Source: Rubrivirga sp. SAORIC476
Lineage (GTDB): Bacteria; Bacteroidota; Rhodothermia; Rhodothermales; Rubricoccaceae
NCBI RefSeq assembly: GCF_002283555.1
Contig: NZ_MVOI01000006.1
Coordinates: 329,234 to 393,233 of the forward strand
Reading direction: 5' to 3'
DNA length: 64,000 bases
The position numbers were made by a program, and so were the translations under genes. Of this stretch, positions 24,775 through 35,689 are shown piece after piece (positions within the stretch are counted from its first letter, which is position 1; each line of letters starts with the position of its first letter). A model generated the notes under the pieces. The model was not told the origin of the DNA. It worked only from the letters and a program-made list of their open reading frames with translations, and searched no databases.

Positions 24775-25647
24775 ATGCGCACCGCTCTCAAGTGGGCCGG
24801 CCTCGTGGTCGCCGCCCTCATCATCGTCGTCGTCGTCGCCGGATTCGTCGCCTCCCGGGTAGGGGCCGCCAACATCGCCGCGGCCCACGCCGTCGAGGTC
24901 GAGCCGGTGGACATCCCGACCGACTCGGCCTCGGTGGCGCGCGGGGCGCACCTGGCGGGCATCTACGGGTGCCAGGACTGCCACGGGGCGGATCTCTCCG
25001 GGCAGGTCATGAGCGAGGAGGGACCGTTCCGGCTCACCGCGCCCAACCTCACCCCGGCGGGCGTCGGCGGGCAGTACGACGCCGAGACGTGGGATCGCGC
25101 CATCCGCCACGGCGTCGGGGCCGACGGGACGGCGCTGTTCGTGATGCCGTCCGGCGCCTACCACGGCATGAGCGACGCCGAGGCGGCGGCCCTCATCGCA
25201 TACCTGCAGACCGTCGACCCGGTCGCCAACGACCTGCCGCCGATGGAGTACCGCTTCATGGGGCGCGTACTGGCGGCAGGGCCCCTGGGCCTGGAGAAGG
25301 GGGTCCGCACCGAGCCGACCACGGCGTCCTCGCCCGAGCCGGGCGCGACGGTCGAGTACGGGGCGTACGTCGGCGAGATGATGTGCGCGTACTGCCACGG
25401 CGAGGGGCTCGTCGGCGCCGAGGCCGATCAGCCCGGCGCGCCCTACGTCCCCGACCTCGCGCCTGCGGGCCAGTGGACGCCCGAGCAGTTCCACACCGCG
25501 CTGACGACGGGCGTCACCCCACGGGGCCACGAGATGGACCCGCAGGTGATGCCGTGGACATCGACGGCGCGCATGACGTACGAGGAGCGAGAGGGCCTCC
25601 GCCTCTACCTCGCCACGTTGGCCGACATGCGGGCCGCTAGGAGCTGA
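24775..25647 (+). CDS. Membrane-anchored di-heme cytochrome c
   Basis: A 290-residue protein with an N-terminal membrane anchor (about residues 8-26) and two cytochrome c domains. Heme sites are CQDCH (66-70) and CAYCH (204-208). Likely Met ligands lie in VMPSGAYHGMS and VMPWTSTARMTYEE. This doubled class I arrangement resembles electron-transfer cytochromes feeding oxidases or alcohol dehydrogenases; the partner is not encoded nearby. ATG at 24775 follows a pyrimidine tract and opens a normal anchor. Confidence 0.86.
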   Translation: MRTALKWAGLVVAALIIVVVVAGFVASRVGAANIAAAHAVEVEPVDIPTDSASVARGAHLAGIYGCQDCHGADLSGQVMSEEGPFRLTAPNLTPAGVGGQYDAETWDRAIRHGVGADGTALFVMPSGAYHGMSDAEAAALIAYLQTVDPVANDLPPMEYRFMGRVLAAGPLGLEKGVRTEPTTASSPEPGATVEYGAYVGEMMCAYCHGEGLVGAEADQPGAPYVPDLAPAGQWTPEQFHTALTTGVTPRGHEMDPQVMPWTSTARMTYEEREGLRLYLATLADMRAARS

Positions 25648-25759
25648 AAAGGGAGGAGAGGAGAGGGGCGGAGGCCAGAGCCATCCCGGCGGCGAGCCCC
25701 CGTCCGGTCTTCATCGGGTCTCGGGAGCGCTTCCCGGGGAAGGGACGTAGACGCCGGAC

Positions 25760-25766
25760 TATCTTC
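25760..25766 (+). promoter_or_regulatory. Candidate -7 box for the E2 acyltransferase gene
   Basis: TATCTTC sits 52 bases before the ATG at 25819, matching the TA-N-N-TT-C/G box seen elsewhere in the window. Confidence 0.35.
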
Positions 25767-25818
25767 CCCGGACGGTCCCGCCGCCCCTCTTCTAGCCGCG
25801 CTCCCCGCGCTCCTTTCC

Positions 25819-27690
25819 ATGGCCCGAGTCGATGTTGTGATGCCCAAGATGGGCGAGAGTGTGATGGAAGGAACGGTCCTCGAATGGAAGAAGGCCGTCG
25901 GCGACACCATCGAGCAGGACGAGACGCTGCTGGAGATCTCGACCGACAAGGTCGACTCCGAGGTGCCCAGCCCCGAGGCGGGGCGCATCGTCGAGATCCT
26001 CGTCGAGGAGAACGACACCGTCGACGTAGGCACGCCCATCGCGGTCATCGAGACCGACGTGACGGCCGAGACCGCCCCGACGCCCGCGACTGCACCGCCG
26101 GCCGCCGCCGCCGAGCCGGCCTCTGAACCCGTCGCCGAGGTGACGCCTGAGGCCGAGCCCGCGGCCAAGCCTGCCGCGCCGCCCATCGAGCCCGCACCGA
26201 CCTCGCAGGCGGCCTCCCCGGCCTCGAGTGGCGCTCGCACCGAGGTGGTGATGCCCAAGATGGGCGAGAGCGTGATGGAAGGAACGGTCCTCGAATGGAA
26301 GAAGGCCGTCGGCGACACCATCGAGCAGGACGAGACGCTGCTGGAGATCTCGACCGACAAGGTCGACTCCGAGGTGCCCAGCCCCGAGGCGGGGACGCTG
26401 CTGGAGATCCTCGTCGAGGAGGGTGACACGGTGGACGTGGGCACGCCCATCGCCATCATCGGCGCCGCCGGTGCCGTCGCCGAGGCGCCCGCCTCCCCGA
26501 GTGGAGACGGTGCGTCGGCTCCCGAGCCGTACGAGAAGAGCTACTCGGCCGAAGTGGGCGACACGGCTGCCGCCGCGCCCGCCGTCCAGGAGGCGGCTGG
26601 TGCCGAAGCCGCTGCCGCCGTGGTCGCCAGCCAGGACGGGCCGTCCGGTCCGATTCCGAGCCGCGACGAGGCGGGCAACGTCTACTCGCCCCTGGTCCGC
26701 TCCATCGCCGACGCCGAGGGCGTGTCGCTCGCCGAGCTGCAGTCGATCTCCGGCTCCGGCGCGGGCGGACGTGTCAACAAGGACGACGTGATGGCCTACC
26801 TGGAGACCCGTGGCCGTGCGTCGGCTCCCGCCGCTTCGCCGACTCCGGCTCCTGCCGCTGCCCCGGCCACCCCGGCGCCTGCCGCCCCGGCTCCGGCCGC
26901 TCCCGTGGCCCGTCAGGCACCCGCCGCTCCCAAGCCTGCCCCGACGCCCGCGCCCGCCTCGTCCGACTCGGCCGGGGAGCGCGTCGAGGTGGTCGAGATG
27001 GATCGCATGCGCCAGCTCATCGCCGAGCACATGCGCCGGTCGAAGGACACGAGCGCCCACGTCACCAGCTTCGCCGAGGTAGACGTGTCGGGCCTGGTCC
27101 GCCACCGCGAGGCCCACAAGGCCGACTTCCAGAAGCGCGAGGGCGTCAAGCTGACCTACACGCCGTACTTCATCGAGGCGGCCATTGAGCCGCTCCGCGA
27201 CCACCCGCTGCTGAACGCCTCCGTCGAGGGCAAGCGCGTGCTCCTGAAGAAGGACTACCACATCGGCATCGCCGTCGCGCTCGGCACGAAGGGCCTGCTG
27301 GTGCCGGTCGTCCGCAACGCGGGCCAGCAGAACCTGACCGGTCTCGCCCACACCGTCGCCGACCTCGCGGTGCGGACGCGGTCCAAGAAGCTCCAGCCGG
27401 ACGAACTGCAGGGTGGCACGTTCACGATCACCAACGTGGGCAGCCTCGGCAGCCTCATGGGCACGCCCATCATCAACCAGCCGCAGACGGCGATCCTGTC
27501 GCCGGGTGCCATCGTGAAGCGGCCGGTCGTGGTGGAGACCGAGGCGGGCGACGTGATCGCGATCCGCCACATGATGTACGTCTCGCTGAGCTACGACCAC
27601 CGCGTCATCGACGGCTCGATGGCGGCCAGCTTCCTCGCGGCCTACCGCGAGCAGTTGGAGGCCTACACCGTCGACACCCCCCTCGCGTAG
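25819..27690 (+). CDS. sucB: 2-oxo acid dehydrogenase E2 (dihydrolipoyllysine acyltransferase) with two lipoyl domains
   Basis: A 623-residue E2 core subunit. The two lipoyl domains are residues 1-80 and about 138-218, each with EISTDKVDSEVPSP (lipoyl lysines near 44 and 181). A peripheral-subunit binding domain follows (about 290-325), then an Ala/Pro linker and the catalytic domain (about 385-620), with SLSYDHRVIDGSMAA carrying the active-site His and Asp near 594-598. Similarity favours the 2-oxoglutarate dehydrogenase E2, although no sucA or E3 gene is adjacent and a branched-chain or pyruvate role is possible. The two lipoyl domains are almost identical at DNA level. Confidence 0.88.
   Translation: MARVDVVMPKMGESVMEGTVLEWKKAVGDTIEQDETLLEISTDKVDSEVPSPEAGRIVEILVEENDTVDVGTPIAVIETDVTAETAPTPATAPPAAAAEPASEPVAEVTPEAEPAAKPAAPPIEPAPTSQAASPASSGARTEVVMPKMGESVMEGTVLEWKKAVGDTIEQDETLLEISTDKVDSEVPSPEAGTLLEILVEEGDTVDVGTPIAIIGAAGAVAEAPASPSGDGASAPEPYEKSYSAEVGDTAAAAPAVQEAAGAEAAAAVVASQDGPSGPIPSRDEAGNVYSPLVRSIADAEGVSLAELQSISGSGAGGRVNKDDVMAYLETRGRASAPAASPTPAPAAAPATPAPAAPAPAAPVARQAPAAPKPAPTPAPASSDSAGERVEVVEMDRMRQLIAEHMRRSKDTSAHVTSFAEVDVSGLVRHREAHKADFQKREGVKLTYTPYFIEAAIEPLRDHPLLNASVEGKRVLLKKDYHIGIAVALGTKGLLVPVVRNAGQQNLTGLAHTVADLAVRTRSKKLQPDELQGGTFTITNVGSLGSLMGTPIINQPQTAILSPGAIVKRPVVVETEAGDVIAIRHMMYVSLSYDHRVIDGSMAASFLAAYREQLEAYTVDTPLA
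25837..26394. repeat. 147-bp direct repeat encoding the two lipoyl domains
   Basis: Copies at 25837-25983 and 26248-26394 (offset 411 bases) differ at only one position (t at 25860, c at 26271), even at synonymous sites. The sequence on either side of the copies diverges, so the identity marks a recent duplication or gene conversion. Confidence 0.9.
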
Positions 27691-27709
27691 GCACCTCGCG
27701 CACGGAGCG

Positions 27710-27716
27710 TAGCTTG
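27710..27716 (+). promoter_or_regulatory. Candidate -7 box for the TPR protein gene
   Basis: TAGCTTG lies 18 bases before the ATG at 27735. Confidence 0.4.
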
Positions 27717-27734
27717 GGGGGATCCCCGCGACCC

Positions 27735-29036
27735 ATGTCTGCGCCCGACCCGCGCCCGTCCGAACCCGCCATCCAGACCGCCGCGCGCCTCCTCGCCGAG
27801 GGGCGCCCGGAGGAGGCGGCGGCACGCCTCGCTGCCCTCGTGGCCGAGGCGCCGACGTACGCGGCGGCCCACGTCCTCCGCGCGACCGCCCTGGAGGCGG
27901 CCGGCCACATCGACGACGCACTCGTGTCGTGGGGCCGTGCGGCGGCTCTCGTCCCGCGCAGCCCGCTCGTCCACCGCGAGCGCGAGCGTCTGCTGGCTAC
28001 CCACGTCGCGGGCGAAGTACCCGTCGACCTCCCGCCGCCGGTCCCCGCCGAGCCTGCGGCCCCGGAGGCGGAAGGGCCGCAGGCGGCAGCCCTGGATCCC
28101 GTCGATCTGGAGCCCGACTTCGGCATGTTCGAGGAACGGGAGGCGCTGCCCGAGACGCCCCTCCTCGACGAGGACGAGGCGGACGACCTGCCGCTTCCTC
28201 AAGAGGCCGAGGACGAGGGGGACGACGGCCCGCTGCTCGACTTCGGCGCACCGCGTGCCTCTGCCGCTCACCCGCTGGTCGATGCCGAGGCGCCGCAGGC
28301 CCTCGACGCGTCCGACCTGCTGTTCGTCGATGGCCCCGTCGTGCCGCCTCCGGCCGAGGCGCAGCCGGACCCGGAGCCGCCTGCCTCGGCGCCCGACCCG
28401 TTCGAGGGAGCTGCGCTCCACGACGAAGACGAACCGGAGGCCGCCGAGCCCCCGCTCTCGCCGCTGAGCCCCATCGCGGCCGACTGGGGCGCCGACGAGA
28501 CCGACCTGGCGCCGGTGGTTCCGCCGGAAGGGGACTTGGCCCCGCTGCCTCCGCGTGCCGAGGCGCCCCCAGGCCCGGTCGCCGGGTGGGACATCCTTTC
28601 CGAGGCGGACATCCCGACGCCGCCGCCGGACCCCTTCGCCGAGCCTGACATCATCGCGCCGGAGGAGCGTGAGGAACCGGCAGAGGTCTCGGACCCCTTC
28701 GGGGACATCGATGCCATCATCGACGAGTTCGGTGCGCCGCCGTCCGCCGAGGCCCCGGCCAGCGACCTCTCCGTGGCCGACGAACTGGACGCGCTGATCG
28801 CGCAGCTCGAAGTCGCACCCCGCATCCGCCCCGACCCCGAGTACCGCGGCCCCGAGGTGTCGCTCGACGCAGGCGACGTGGACGACATGGTCTCGGAGAC
28901 GCTCGCCAAGATCTACGCCGCCCAGCACCAGTACGTCGAGGCGGCGCTCGTCTACGAGAAGCTGGCCGCTCGCCAGCCCGAGGACGCCGCTGCACTGCTC
29001 GAACGGGCGGCCGAGCTCCGCCAGCGCGGCGCATGA
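27735..29036 (+). CDS. TPR protein with a long acidic linker
   Basis: A 433-residue protein without a signal peptide. Residues 10-75 form TPR helices (AARLLAEGRPEEAAARLAAL; HVLRATALEAAGHIDDAL). Residues 95-370 are a low-complexity Pro/Ala/Asp/Glu linker. The C-terminus (about 375-433) has another helical repeat (KIYAAQHQYVEAALVYEKLA). Such proteins are often scaffold or adaptor proteins in Bacteroidota; no specific partner is visible. Its stop overlaps anmK by four bases, so the two are coupled. Confidence 0.75.
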   Translation: MSAPDPRPSEPAIQTAARLLAEGRPEEAAARLAALVAEAPTYAAAHVLRATALEAAGHIDDALVSWGRAAALVPRSPLVHRERERLLATHVAGEVPVDLPPPVPAEPAAPEAEGPQAAALDPVDLEPDFGMFEEREALPETPLLDEDEADDLPLPQEAEDEGDDGPLLDFGAPRASAAHPLVDAEAPQALDASDLLFVDGPVVPPPAEAQPDPEPPASAPDPFEGAALHDEDEPEAAEPPLSPLSPIAADWGADETDLAPVVPPEGDLAPLPPRAEAPPGPVAGWDILSEADIPTPPPDPFAEPDIIAPEEREEPAEVSDPFGDIDAIIDEFGAPPSAEAPASDLSVADELDALIAQLEVAPRIRPDPEYRGPEVSLDAGDVDDMVSETLAKIYAAQHQYVEAALVYEKLAARQPEDAAALLERAAELRQRGA

Positions 29037-30202
29037 GCAGTCTGCTCGCGCGCCTGCTCCGCCCCGGCCCGCGCCTCGTCGCCGGCCTGATGAGTGGCAC
29101 CTCGCTCGATGGCGTCGACGCGGCCATCGTGCGCCTCGACGGCACTGGCACCGGCGTCCGGATCGAGACGCTCGGCTTCGTCAGCCGAGCGTACGACGCC
29201 GAGCTTCGGGCCGCGCTGGCCGCCTGTGCGGAGGTCACGACTTCCAACGTGCGTCTCGTAAGCCAGCTCCACGCCCGCCTTGGGGACGTGTTCGCCGAGG
29301 TCGCGGAGGCGGCGCTCGCGGAGGCCGGGCTCACGGCCGATGCGCTCGACCTCGTCGGGAGCCACGGCCAGACGGTCCAGCACGTGCCCGAGGCCGAGGA
29401 GGTCGCGGGCGTGCCGGTCCGCTCGACCCTCCAGATCGGGTGCCCGGCCGTCCTCGCGACCCGCCTCGGCACGCCCGTCGTCGCAGACTTTCGGGCAGGC
29501 GACGTGGCGCTCGGCGGCCAGGGCGCACCGCTCGCGCCGACCCTCGACGGGGCGCTCTTCGCCCACCCGGACGAGGCGCGGGTCCTGCTCAACCTCGGCG
29601 GCATCGCCAACCTGACCGTCCTCCCGCCCGGCGGACCGCCGCGCGCGGCCTTCGACACGGGCCCGGCCAACATGGTCCTGGACGCCCTCGCGCTCCGCCT
29701 CACCGGCACGCCCTACGACGCCGACGGCGCGCTGGCAGCCCAGGGCACCCCCGACGACGCGCTGGTCGCGGACGTGCTCGCAGCCCCCTTCTTCGCCGCC
29801 GCGCCGCCCAAGTCCACCGGACGAGAGGATTTCGGGGCGCCCTTCGTGGACTGGCTCATCGGGCGCGGCCCGAGCGCCCCGGCCGACCTGATGGCGACGG
29901 CGACGGCCGTCACGGCGCGCTCGGTCGCCGAGGCGGTCCACCGGTTCGTGGACCCGTTGCCGACGCGCGTGATCGCCAGCGGCGGCGGCGTCCACAACCC
30001 GACCCTGATGCGGATGCTGGCCGACGCACTCGGCCCGATCCCTCTGGACACGACGGCGGCCTACGGCCTCGACCCCGACGCCAAGGAGGCCGTGCTGTTC
30101 GCGCTGCTGGCCCACGAATGGGCGAACGGCGTCCGCACCGGGCTGCCCGCCGTGACGGGCGCCTCCCGCCCTGCTTTCCAGGGCTCGCTGACGCTCCCGT
30201 AG
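29033..30202 (+). CDS. anmK: Anhydro-N-acetylmuramic acid kinase
   Basis: A 389-residue sugar kinase that phosphorylates anhydroMurNAc during cell-wall recycling, yielding MurNAc-6-phosphate. It opens with AGLMSGTSLDGVDAA, contains VLLNLGGIANLTVL and FDTGPANMVLD, and ends with VIASGGGVHNPTLM, all standard AnmK segments. ATG overlaps the upstream stop (ATGA). No murQ or other recycling gene is in the window. Confidence 0.95.
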   Translation: MSSLLARLLRPGPRLVAGLMSGTSLDGVDAAIVRLDGTGTGVRIETLGFVSRAYDAELRAALAACAEVTTSNVRLVSQLHARLGDVFAEVAEAALAEAGLTADALDLVGSHGQTVQHVPEAEEVAGVPVRSTLQIGCPAVLATRLGTPVVADFRAGDVALGGQGAPLAPTLDGALFAHPDEARVLLNLGGIANLTVLPPGGPPRAAFDTGPANMVLDALALRLTGTPYDADGALAAQGTPDDALVADVLAAPFFAAAPPKSTGREDFGAPFVDWLIGRGPSAPADLMATATAVTARSVAEAVHRFVDPLPTRVIASGGGVHNPTLMRMLADALGPIPLDTTAAYGLDPDAKEAVLFALLAHEWANGVRTGLPAVTGASRPAFQGSLTLP

Positions 30203-30289
30203 GGTGGGGTCCGGACGTCTGAGGGTGTCGGTCGCCGTGTTCTATCATGGCGGGATACCGGTTCGCTTCCAGACCTCTCCGCTTTCCCC

Positions 30290-30559
30290 ATGCCCATCGA
30301 GATCCCCAAGCGGTCGCGCGCCGACCTGATCGAGTCGATCCAGGACTACATCCACGAGCACCTCGACGTGGAACTGGGCGTGATCGCCGCCGAGGGGATC
30401 CTCGACTACGTGCTCGCGGAGATCGGCCCCGCCGCCTACAACAAAGGGGTCCGCGACGCGCAGAGCCGGATGAACACCATCGTGGGCGACCTGGACCTGG
30501 ATCTGCGCGAGCAAGAGATGGGCTACTCGCTGCGGCGCCGGGCCGAGGGGCGGGCCTGA
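30290..30559 (+). CDS. DUF2164 family protein
   Basis: An 89-residue soluble protein. It matches the DUF2164 pattern: a helical N-terminus (ADLIESIQDYIHEHLDVELG), then YVLAEIGPAAYNKGVRDAQ. The function of the family is unknown. The leader is pyrimidine-rich. Confidence 0.85.
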   Translation: MPIEIPKRSRADLIESIQDYIHEHLDVELGVIAAEGILDYVLAEIGPAAYNKGVRDAQSRMNTIVGDLDLDLREQEMGYSLRRRAEGRA

Positions 30560-30635
30560 AGGACCGCCCGGGGTGGGCGCGTGTGACATGTCAGGGGGCG
30601 GCGGCGGCCTATCGGGCACACACGCGCCCGTTGCC

Positions 30636-31004
30636 ATGATCGCTCGCTCCCCCTTCGTCCTGCTGGCCTGCCTCCTCGCCGGATGCGGCGGCGGCTACCA
30701 GACCACGCTGCTGCCCACCGCAGAGCCCAACGAACTCGCCTACCAGTACCGCGTCGAGATCCCCGACGGCTACGAGGTCCGGTCGGTCGACTACGACGCT
30801 GCGCTGGTGGGCCTCGCCTCCGGCGACTCATCGGGCACGTCCACCTCGGTTTCCGGCCGGAGCGTGCTGTCGGTCTACGCCGTCGAGCGAGAGACCGGGG
30901 ACGAAGTCGTGTTCGTCTACGACGACATCCTGGCCCGCCGGACCCCGACCGCGCTCATCTTGCTCGAACGAGCTGCCCCGGAGGCGCGGGCGGAGAGGCG
31001 CTGA
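30636..31004 (+). CDS. Small lipoprotein of unknown function
   Basis: A 122-residue predicted lipoprotein with a signal peptide ending LLAGC near residue 17. The mature part is beta-rich, with SVSGRSVLSVYAVERETGDE. I do not recognise a family. The upstream in-frame start at 30573 would place 21 Gly-rich residues before the signal peptide and is rejected. Confidence 0.6.
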   Translation: MIARSPFVLLACLLAGCGGGYQTTLLPTAEPNELAYQYRVEIPDGYEVRSVDYDAALVGLASGDSSGTSTSVSGRSVLSVYAVERETGDEVVFVYDDILARRTPTALILLERAAPEARAERR

Positions 31005-31038
31005 AGACGGCGCGGAGGCGGCACAGCAGGCCGACGGG

Positions 31039-31045
31039 TACGTTC
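31039..31045 (+). promoter_or_regulatory. Candidate -7 box for thiL
   Basis: TACGTTC lies 26 bases before the thiL ATG at 31072. Confidence 0.4.
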
Positions 31046-31071
31046 AGAGACGCCCACGACCGACGCTCCGC

Positions 31072-32178
31072 ATGTCCGACGCTCCCGATCTCTCGCCCGA
31101 CGACGCCTCCGGCGCCGCCCCCTTCACGCCCGTCTCCGAGGTCGGCGAGTTCGGCCTGATCGACCGGATGCACGCCGTCCTCGGCGACGCCGCCAGCGCG
31201 CGCGACCTGATCGCGGGCATCGGCGACGACGCCGCCGTCTACCGCGTCGGTAGCGCCGGGTCCGAGGGCCCGCGCCGCGTCCACGTGGTGACCACCGACG
31301 CGATGGTCGAGGGCGTCCACTTCGACCGGACGTACGTGCCGCTCCGCGCGCTCGGGTGGAAGGCCATCGCGACCAACGTGAGCGACGTGGCGGCGATGAA
31401 CGCGCGGCCCCGCTTCGCGACGGTCGCGCTCGGACTGCCCAACAACCTGTCCGTCGAGGGCGCCGAGGCGCTCTACACCGGCATCGGGCAGGCGTGCGAG
31501 CGCTATGGCCTCGCCATCGTCGGCGGCGACGTGACGGCGTCGGCCCGGCTGACCATCACGGTGACCGTCATCGGCGAGGCCGACGAGGAGGCCGTCGTGT
31601 ACCGGCGCGGCGCGCAGCCCGGCGACCTGCTCTGCGTCACCGGCGACCTCGGCAGCGCCGCGGCCGGTCTTCAGGTCCTCCTCCAGGGCAAGGAAGCGAT
31701 GAAGGAGAGCACCGAGGGCGACGGCGCGGCGGCGTCGCAGCCCGATCTCGTCGAGTTCGCCTACGTCGTCGAGCGCCAGCTGATGCCACAGGCCCGGATG
31801 GACCGCGTCGAGGCATGGGCCGAGGCGGGCGTCCGCCCCACGTCGCTGATCGACGTGTCGGACGGGCTGGCCTCCGAGGTCCACCACCTCAGTCAGGCCG
31901 GGACGGTGGGCGCGGTGATCGACGGCGGGCTGCTGCCGGTTCACGTCCAGACGGCGCTCACGGCGCAGCGCTACGACCAGCGCCCGGAGGCGTTCGTGCT
32001 CTACGGTGGCGAGGACTACGAGCTGCTGTTCACGATCCCCCAGGAGGAGGCCTCCAAACTGACGGCCGATACGTACGCGGTCGTCGGGCAGGTCGTGGAG
32101 CCGGACGAGGGCGTCGTACTGCGCCTGCCGGACGGCAACCGGGTGCCGCTGCGGGCGGGCGGCTACAAGCACTACTAG
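31072..32178 (+). CDS. thiL: Thiamine-monophosphate kinase
   Basis: A 368-residue enzyme of the AIR synthase/ThiL fold converting TMP to the cofactor thiamine diphosphate. Motifs: GEFGLIDRM, AGIGDDAAVYRV, TTDAMVEGVHFDRTY, ATNVSDVAAMNARP, IVGGDVTAS and LIDVSDGLASEVHH, which hold the Mg-ATP aspartates. It is slightly longer than the common 310-330 residues because of an acidic N-terminus and an insertion. No other thiamine gene is nearby. Confidence 0.94.
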   Translation: MSDAPDLSPDDASGAAPFTPVSEVGEFGLIDRMHAVLGDAASARDLIAGIGDDAAVYRVGSAGSEGPRRVHVVTTDAMVEGVHFDRTYVPLRALGWKAIATNVSDVAAMNARPRFATVALGLPNNLSVEGAEALYTGIGQACERYGLAIVGGDVTASARLTITVTVIGEADEEAVVYRRGAQPGDLLCVTGDLGSAAAGLQVLLQGKEAMKESTEGDGAAASQPDLVEFAYVVERQLMPQARMDRVEAWAEAGVRPTSLIDVSDGLASEVHHLSQAGTVGAVIDGGLLPVHVQTALTAQRYDQRPEAFVLYGGEDYELLFTIPQEEASKLTADTYAVVGQVVEPDEGVVLRLPDGNRVPLRAGGYKHY

Positions 32179-32228
32179 GAGGGGGACCGGGTCGGGCTCA
32201 CGCCACCCGACGCACGCACCTGCTTTCC

Positions 32229-34475
<2,247 letters not shown>

Positions 34476-34476
<1 letters not shown>

Positions 34477-34550
34477 AGGGATGAGAGGGGGGTGGGCCCC
34501 GGGGGGATTCGGTCCCTCTGCCCATCCCTCCGTCCCGCATCCCCCATCCC
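34476..34550. repeat. Inverted heptamer-type arrays in the atpD-atpC spacer
   Basis: The left side (34476-34496) has GGGATGA and GAGGGGG units. The right side (34522-34550) has CATCCC-type units (CCATCCC, GCATCCC, CCATCCC; one unit is 8 bases). The two sides can pair. The right array forms the atpC leader. Confidence 0.6.
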
Positions 34551-34559
34551 TCTCTCCCC

Positions 34560-34970
34560 ATGGCTGACTCCCTGCTCGTCGAGATCGTCTCCCCGGACCG
34601 CGCGGCCTACCGCGGCGAGGCCCGTGCCTTCCGCGCCCCCGGCGTCGAGGGTTCCTTCGAGGTCCTCCGCGGCCACGCGCCGATGCTCGCTGCCACCCAG
34701 GTGGGCACGGTCACCGTGACCACCCTCGCGGGCGAGCGCGTCTCGTTCGCGACCTCTGGCGGATTCGTCGAGGTGCTCGACAACCACGTCATCATGCTCG
34801 CCGAGACGGCCGAGCCCGCGGGCGACATCGACATCGAGCGGGCGAAGGCCGCCGAGGAGCGGGCCGCCGAGCGTCTCGCCGCGGCGCAGACGCCCGAGGA
34901 GCGCGCCGCGATGGAAGCTGAGCGTGACCGCGCCCGCAACCGCCTGCGGACCGCGATGGGCCAGGTCTAA
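34560..34970 (+). CDS. atpC: F1 ATP synthase subunit epsilon
   Basis: A 136-residue subunit with the N-terminal beta barrel (LLVEIVSPDRAAYRGEAR; GSFEVLRGHAPML) and C-terminal helices rich in Ala/Glu (EERAAERLAAAQ). It couples rotation to catalysis and inhibits hydrolysis. The start lies at the end of a pyrimidine-rich repeat leader without a Shine-Dalgarno sequence. An imperfect dyad and a candidate small-RNA promoter follow the stop. Confidence 0.94.
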   Translation: MADSLLVEIVSPDRAAYRGEARAFRAPGVEGSFEVLRGHAPMLAATQVGTVTVTTLAGERVSFATSGGFVEVLDNHVIMLAETAEPAGDIDIERAKAAEERAAERLAAAQTPEERAAMEAERDRARNRLRTAMGQV

Positions 34971-35020
34971 CGGCCGCCTGGCATTCGCGCAACGTTCTTG
35001 ACCGCCTCTGAGGCGGTGGG

Positions 35021-35027
35021 TACCTTG
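35021..35027 (+). promoter_or_regulatory. Candidate promoter of a small RNA
   Basis: TACCTTG is preceded by TTG at 34998-35000 with 20 bases between, the closest match in the window to the Bacteroidota TTG-N19/20-TA-N-N-TTTG promoter. The spacer contains a 17-base near-palindrome (ACCGCCTC/GAGGCGGT, 35001-35017) that could be an operator or an atpC terminator stem. Confidence 0.5.
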
Positions 35028-35032
35028 CGGAC

Positions 35033-35119
35033 ATCGGGTTGAGCACGCCCAGCCCCGCCCTCCAGGGCGAGCTCCCCGACCTGAGCGTCCGACGGTTTTC
35101 CGTCGGGCGCTCTCTTTTT
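35033..35119 (+). ncRNA. Candidate small RNA of about 86 nt
   Basis: The segment lies between a promoter-like pair of boxes and a clear intrinsic terminator, contains no open frame, and no gene follows on the plus strand before the convergent lipoprotein gene. It can fold: TCGGG near the 5' end can pair with CCCGA before the terminator, enclosing a small hairpin GCCCT/AGGGC. It does not resemble SRP RNA, 6S RNA, tmRNA or RNase P RNA. Both ends are estimates. Confidence 0.45.
35085..35119 (+). terminator. Rho-independent terminator of the candidate small RNA
   Basis: An 11-bp stem (GCGTCCGACGG at 35085-35095, CCGTCGGGCGC at 35100-35110; one G-T pair) with a TTTT loop is followed by a T-rich tail, TCTCTTTTT. 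Confidence 0.85.
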
Positions 35120-35183
35120 GTGCTTCTGCCCTGGGGGTGCCCTGGTCCTACTTGGCGCCTCCGACACCCGACCGAGGTCGTGT

Positions 35184-35202
35184 CCCCCGCTCAGAGCGGG
35201 GG
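35184..35202 (-). terminator. Hairpin after the 35207-35689 lipoprotein gene
   Basis: CCCCCGCT / AGCGGGGG pair around a three-base loop, just beyond the stop of the minus-strand gene. There is no T tract. Confidence 0.5.
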
Positions 35203-35206
35203 CGGG

Positions 35207-35689
35207 TCAGCGTTCGAAGGTCAGCCGCGTGCCAGGGGACAGCGTGGGAAAGCCGAGAGGCACCGAGCCGCCGCCGCTGAAGATGAGCTCGGCGTCGGGG
35301 CGGATCACGATGTACACCATCCGGTCTCCGTCAAGGCTCTCGACACGGCCCGCGAGGTCCATGTAGACCGTGCCCTGGGCGACCGACATCGACCAGAAGA
35401 TCAGGTCGAAGCCCTGGGGGCGGTCCTCGTTGAGCGAGTAGTTGCTCTCGAACGGCCCTCGCATGCGGGGGAACTGCTCATTGCCCGTCGGCAGGTCACC
35501 GTAGCCGCTGCGGTCGACGAAGCCCTCGGCGATCTCCCATCGGCCGGTCGCCGTCGCGCCGTCGATGGAGACCAGCTGCCAGTCGCCCGGCAGGTCGCAG
35601 CCGACCTCGTCGTAGAGGCAGCCTTCGCCGAACAGGTCGCAGCTGCCCAGCAGGATGGCGAGCGCCAGAAGAAGGGAGGTGCGGATCAT
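35207..35689 (-). CDS. Small lipoprotein of unknown function
   Basis: A 160-residue predicted lipoprotein with a signal peptide ending LLGSC near residue 17. The mature part has a lipocalin-like feel: GDWQLVSIDGATATGRWEI at the start and short strands after it, ending GFPTLSPGTRLTFER. I do not recognise a named family. The start ATG overlaps the upstream stop (ATGA), so it is coupled to the preceding lipoprotein gene. Confidence 0.72.
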   Translation of the reverse strand: MIRTSLLLALAILLGSCDLFGEGCLYDEVGCDLPGDWQLVSIDGATATGRWEIAEGFVDRSGYGDLPTGNEQFPRMRGPFESNYSLNEDRPQGFDLIFWSMSVAQGTVYMDLAGRVESLDGDRMVYIVIRPDAELIFSGGGSVPLGFPTLSPGTRLTFER

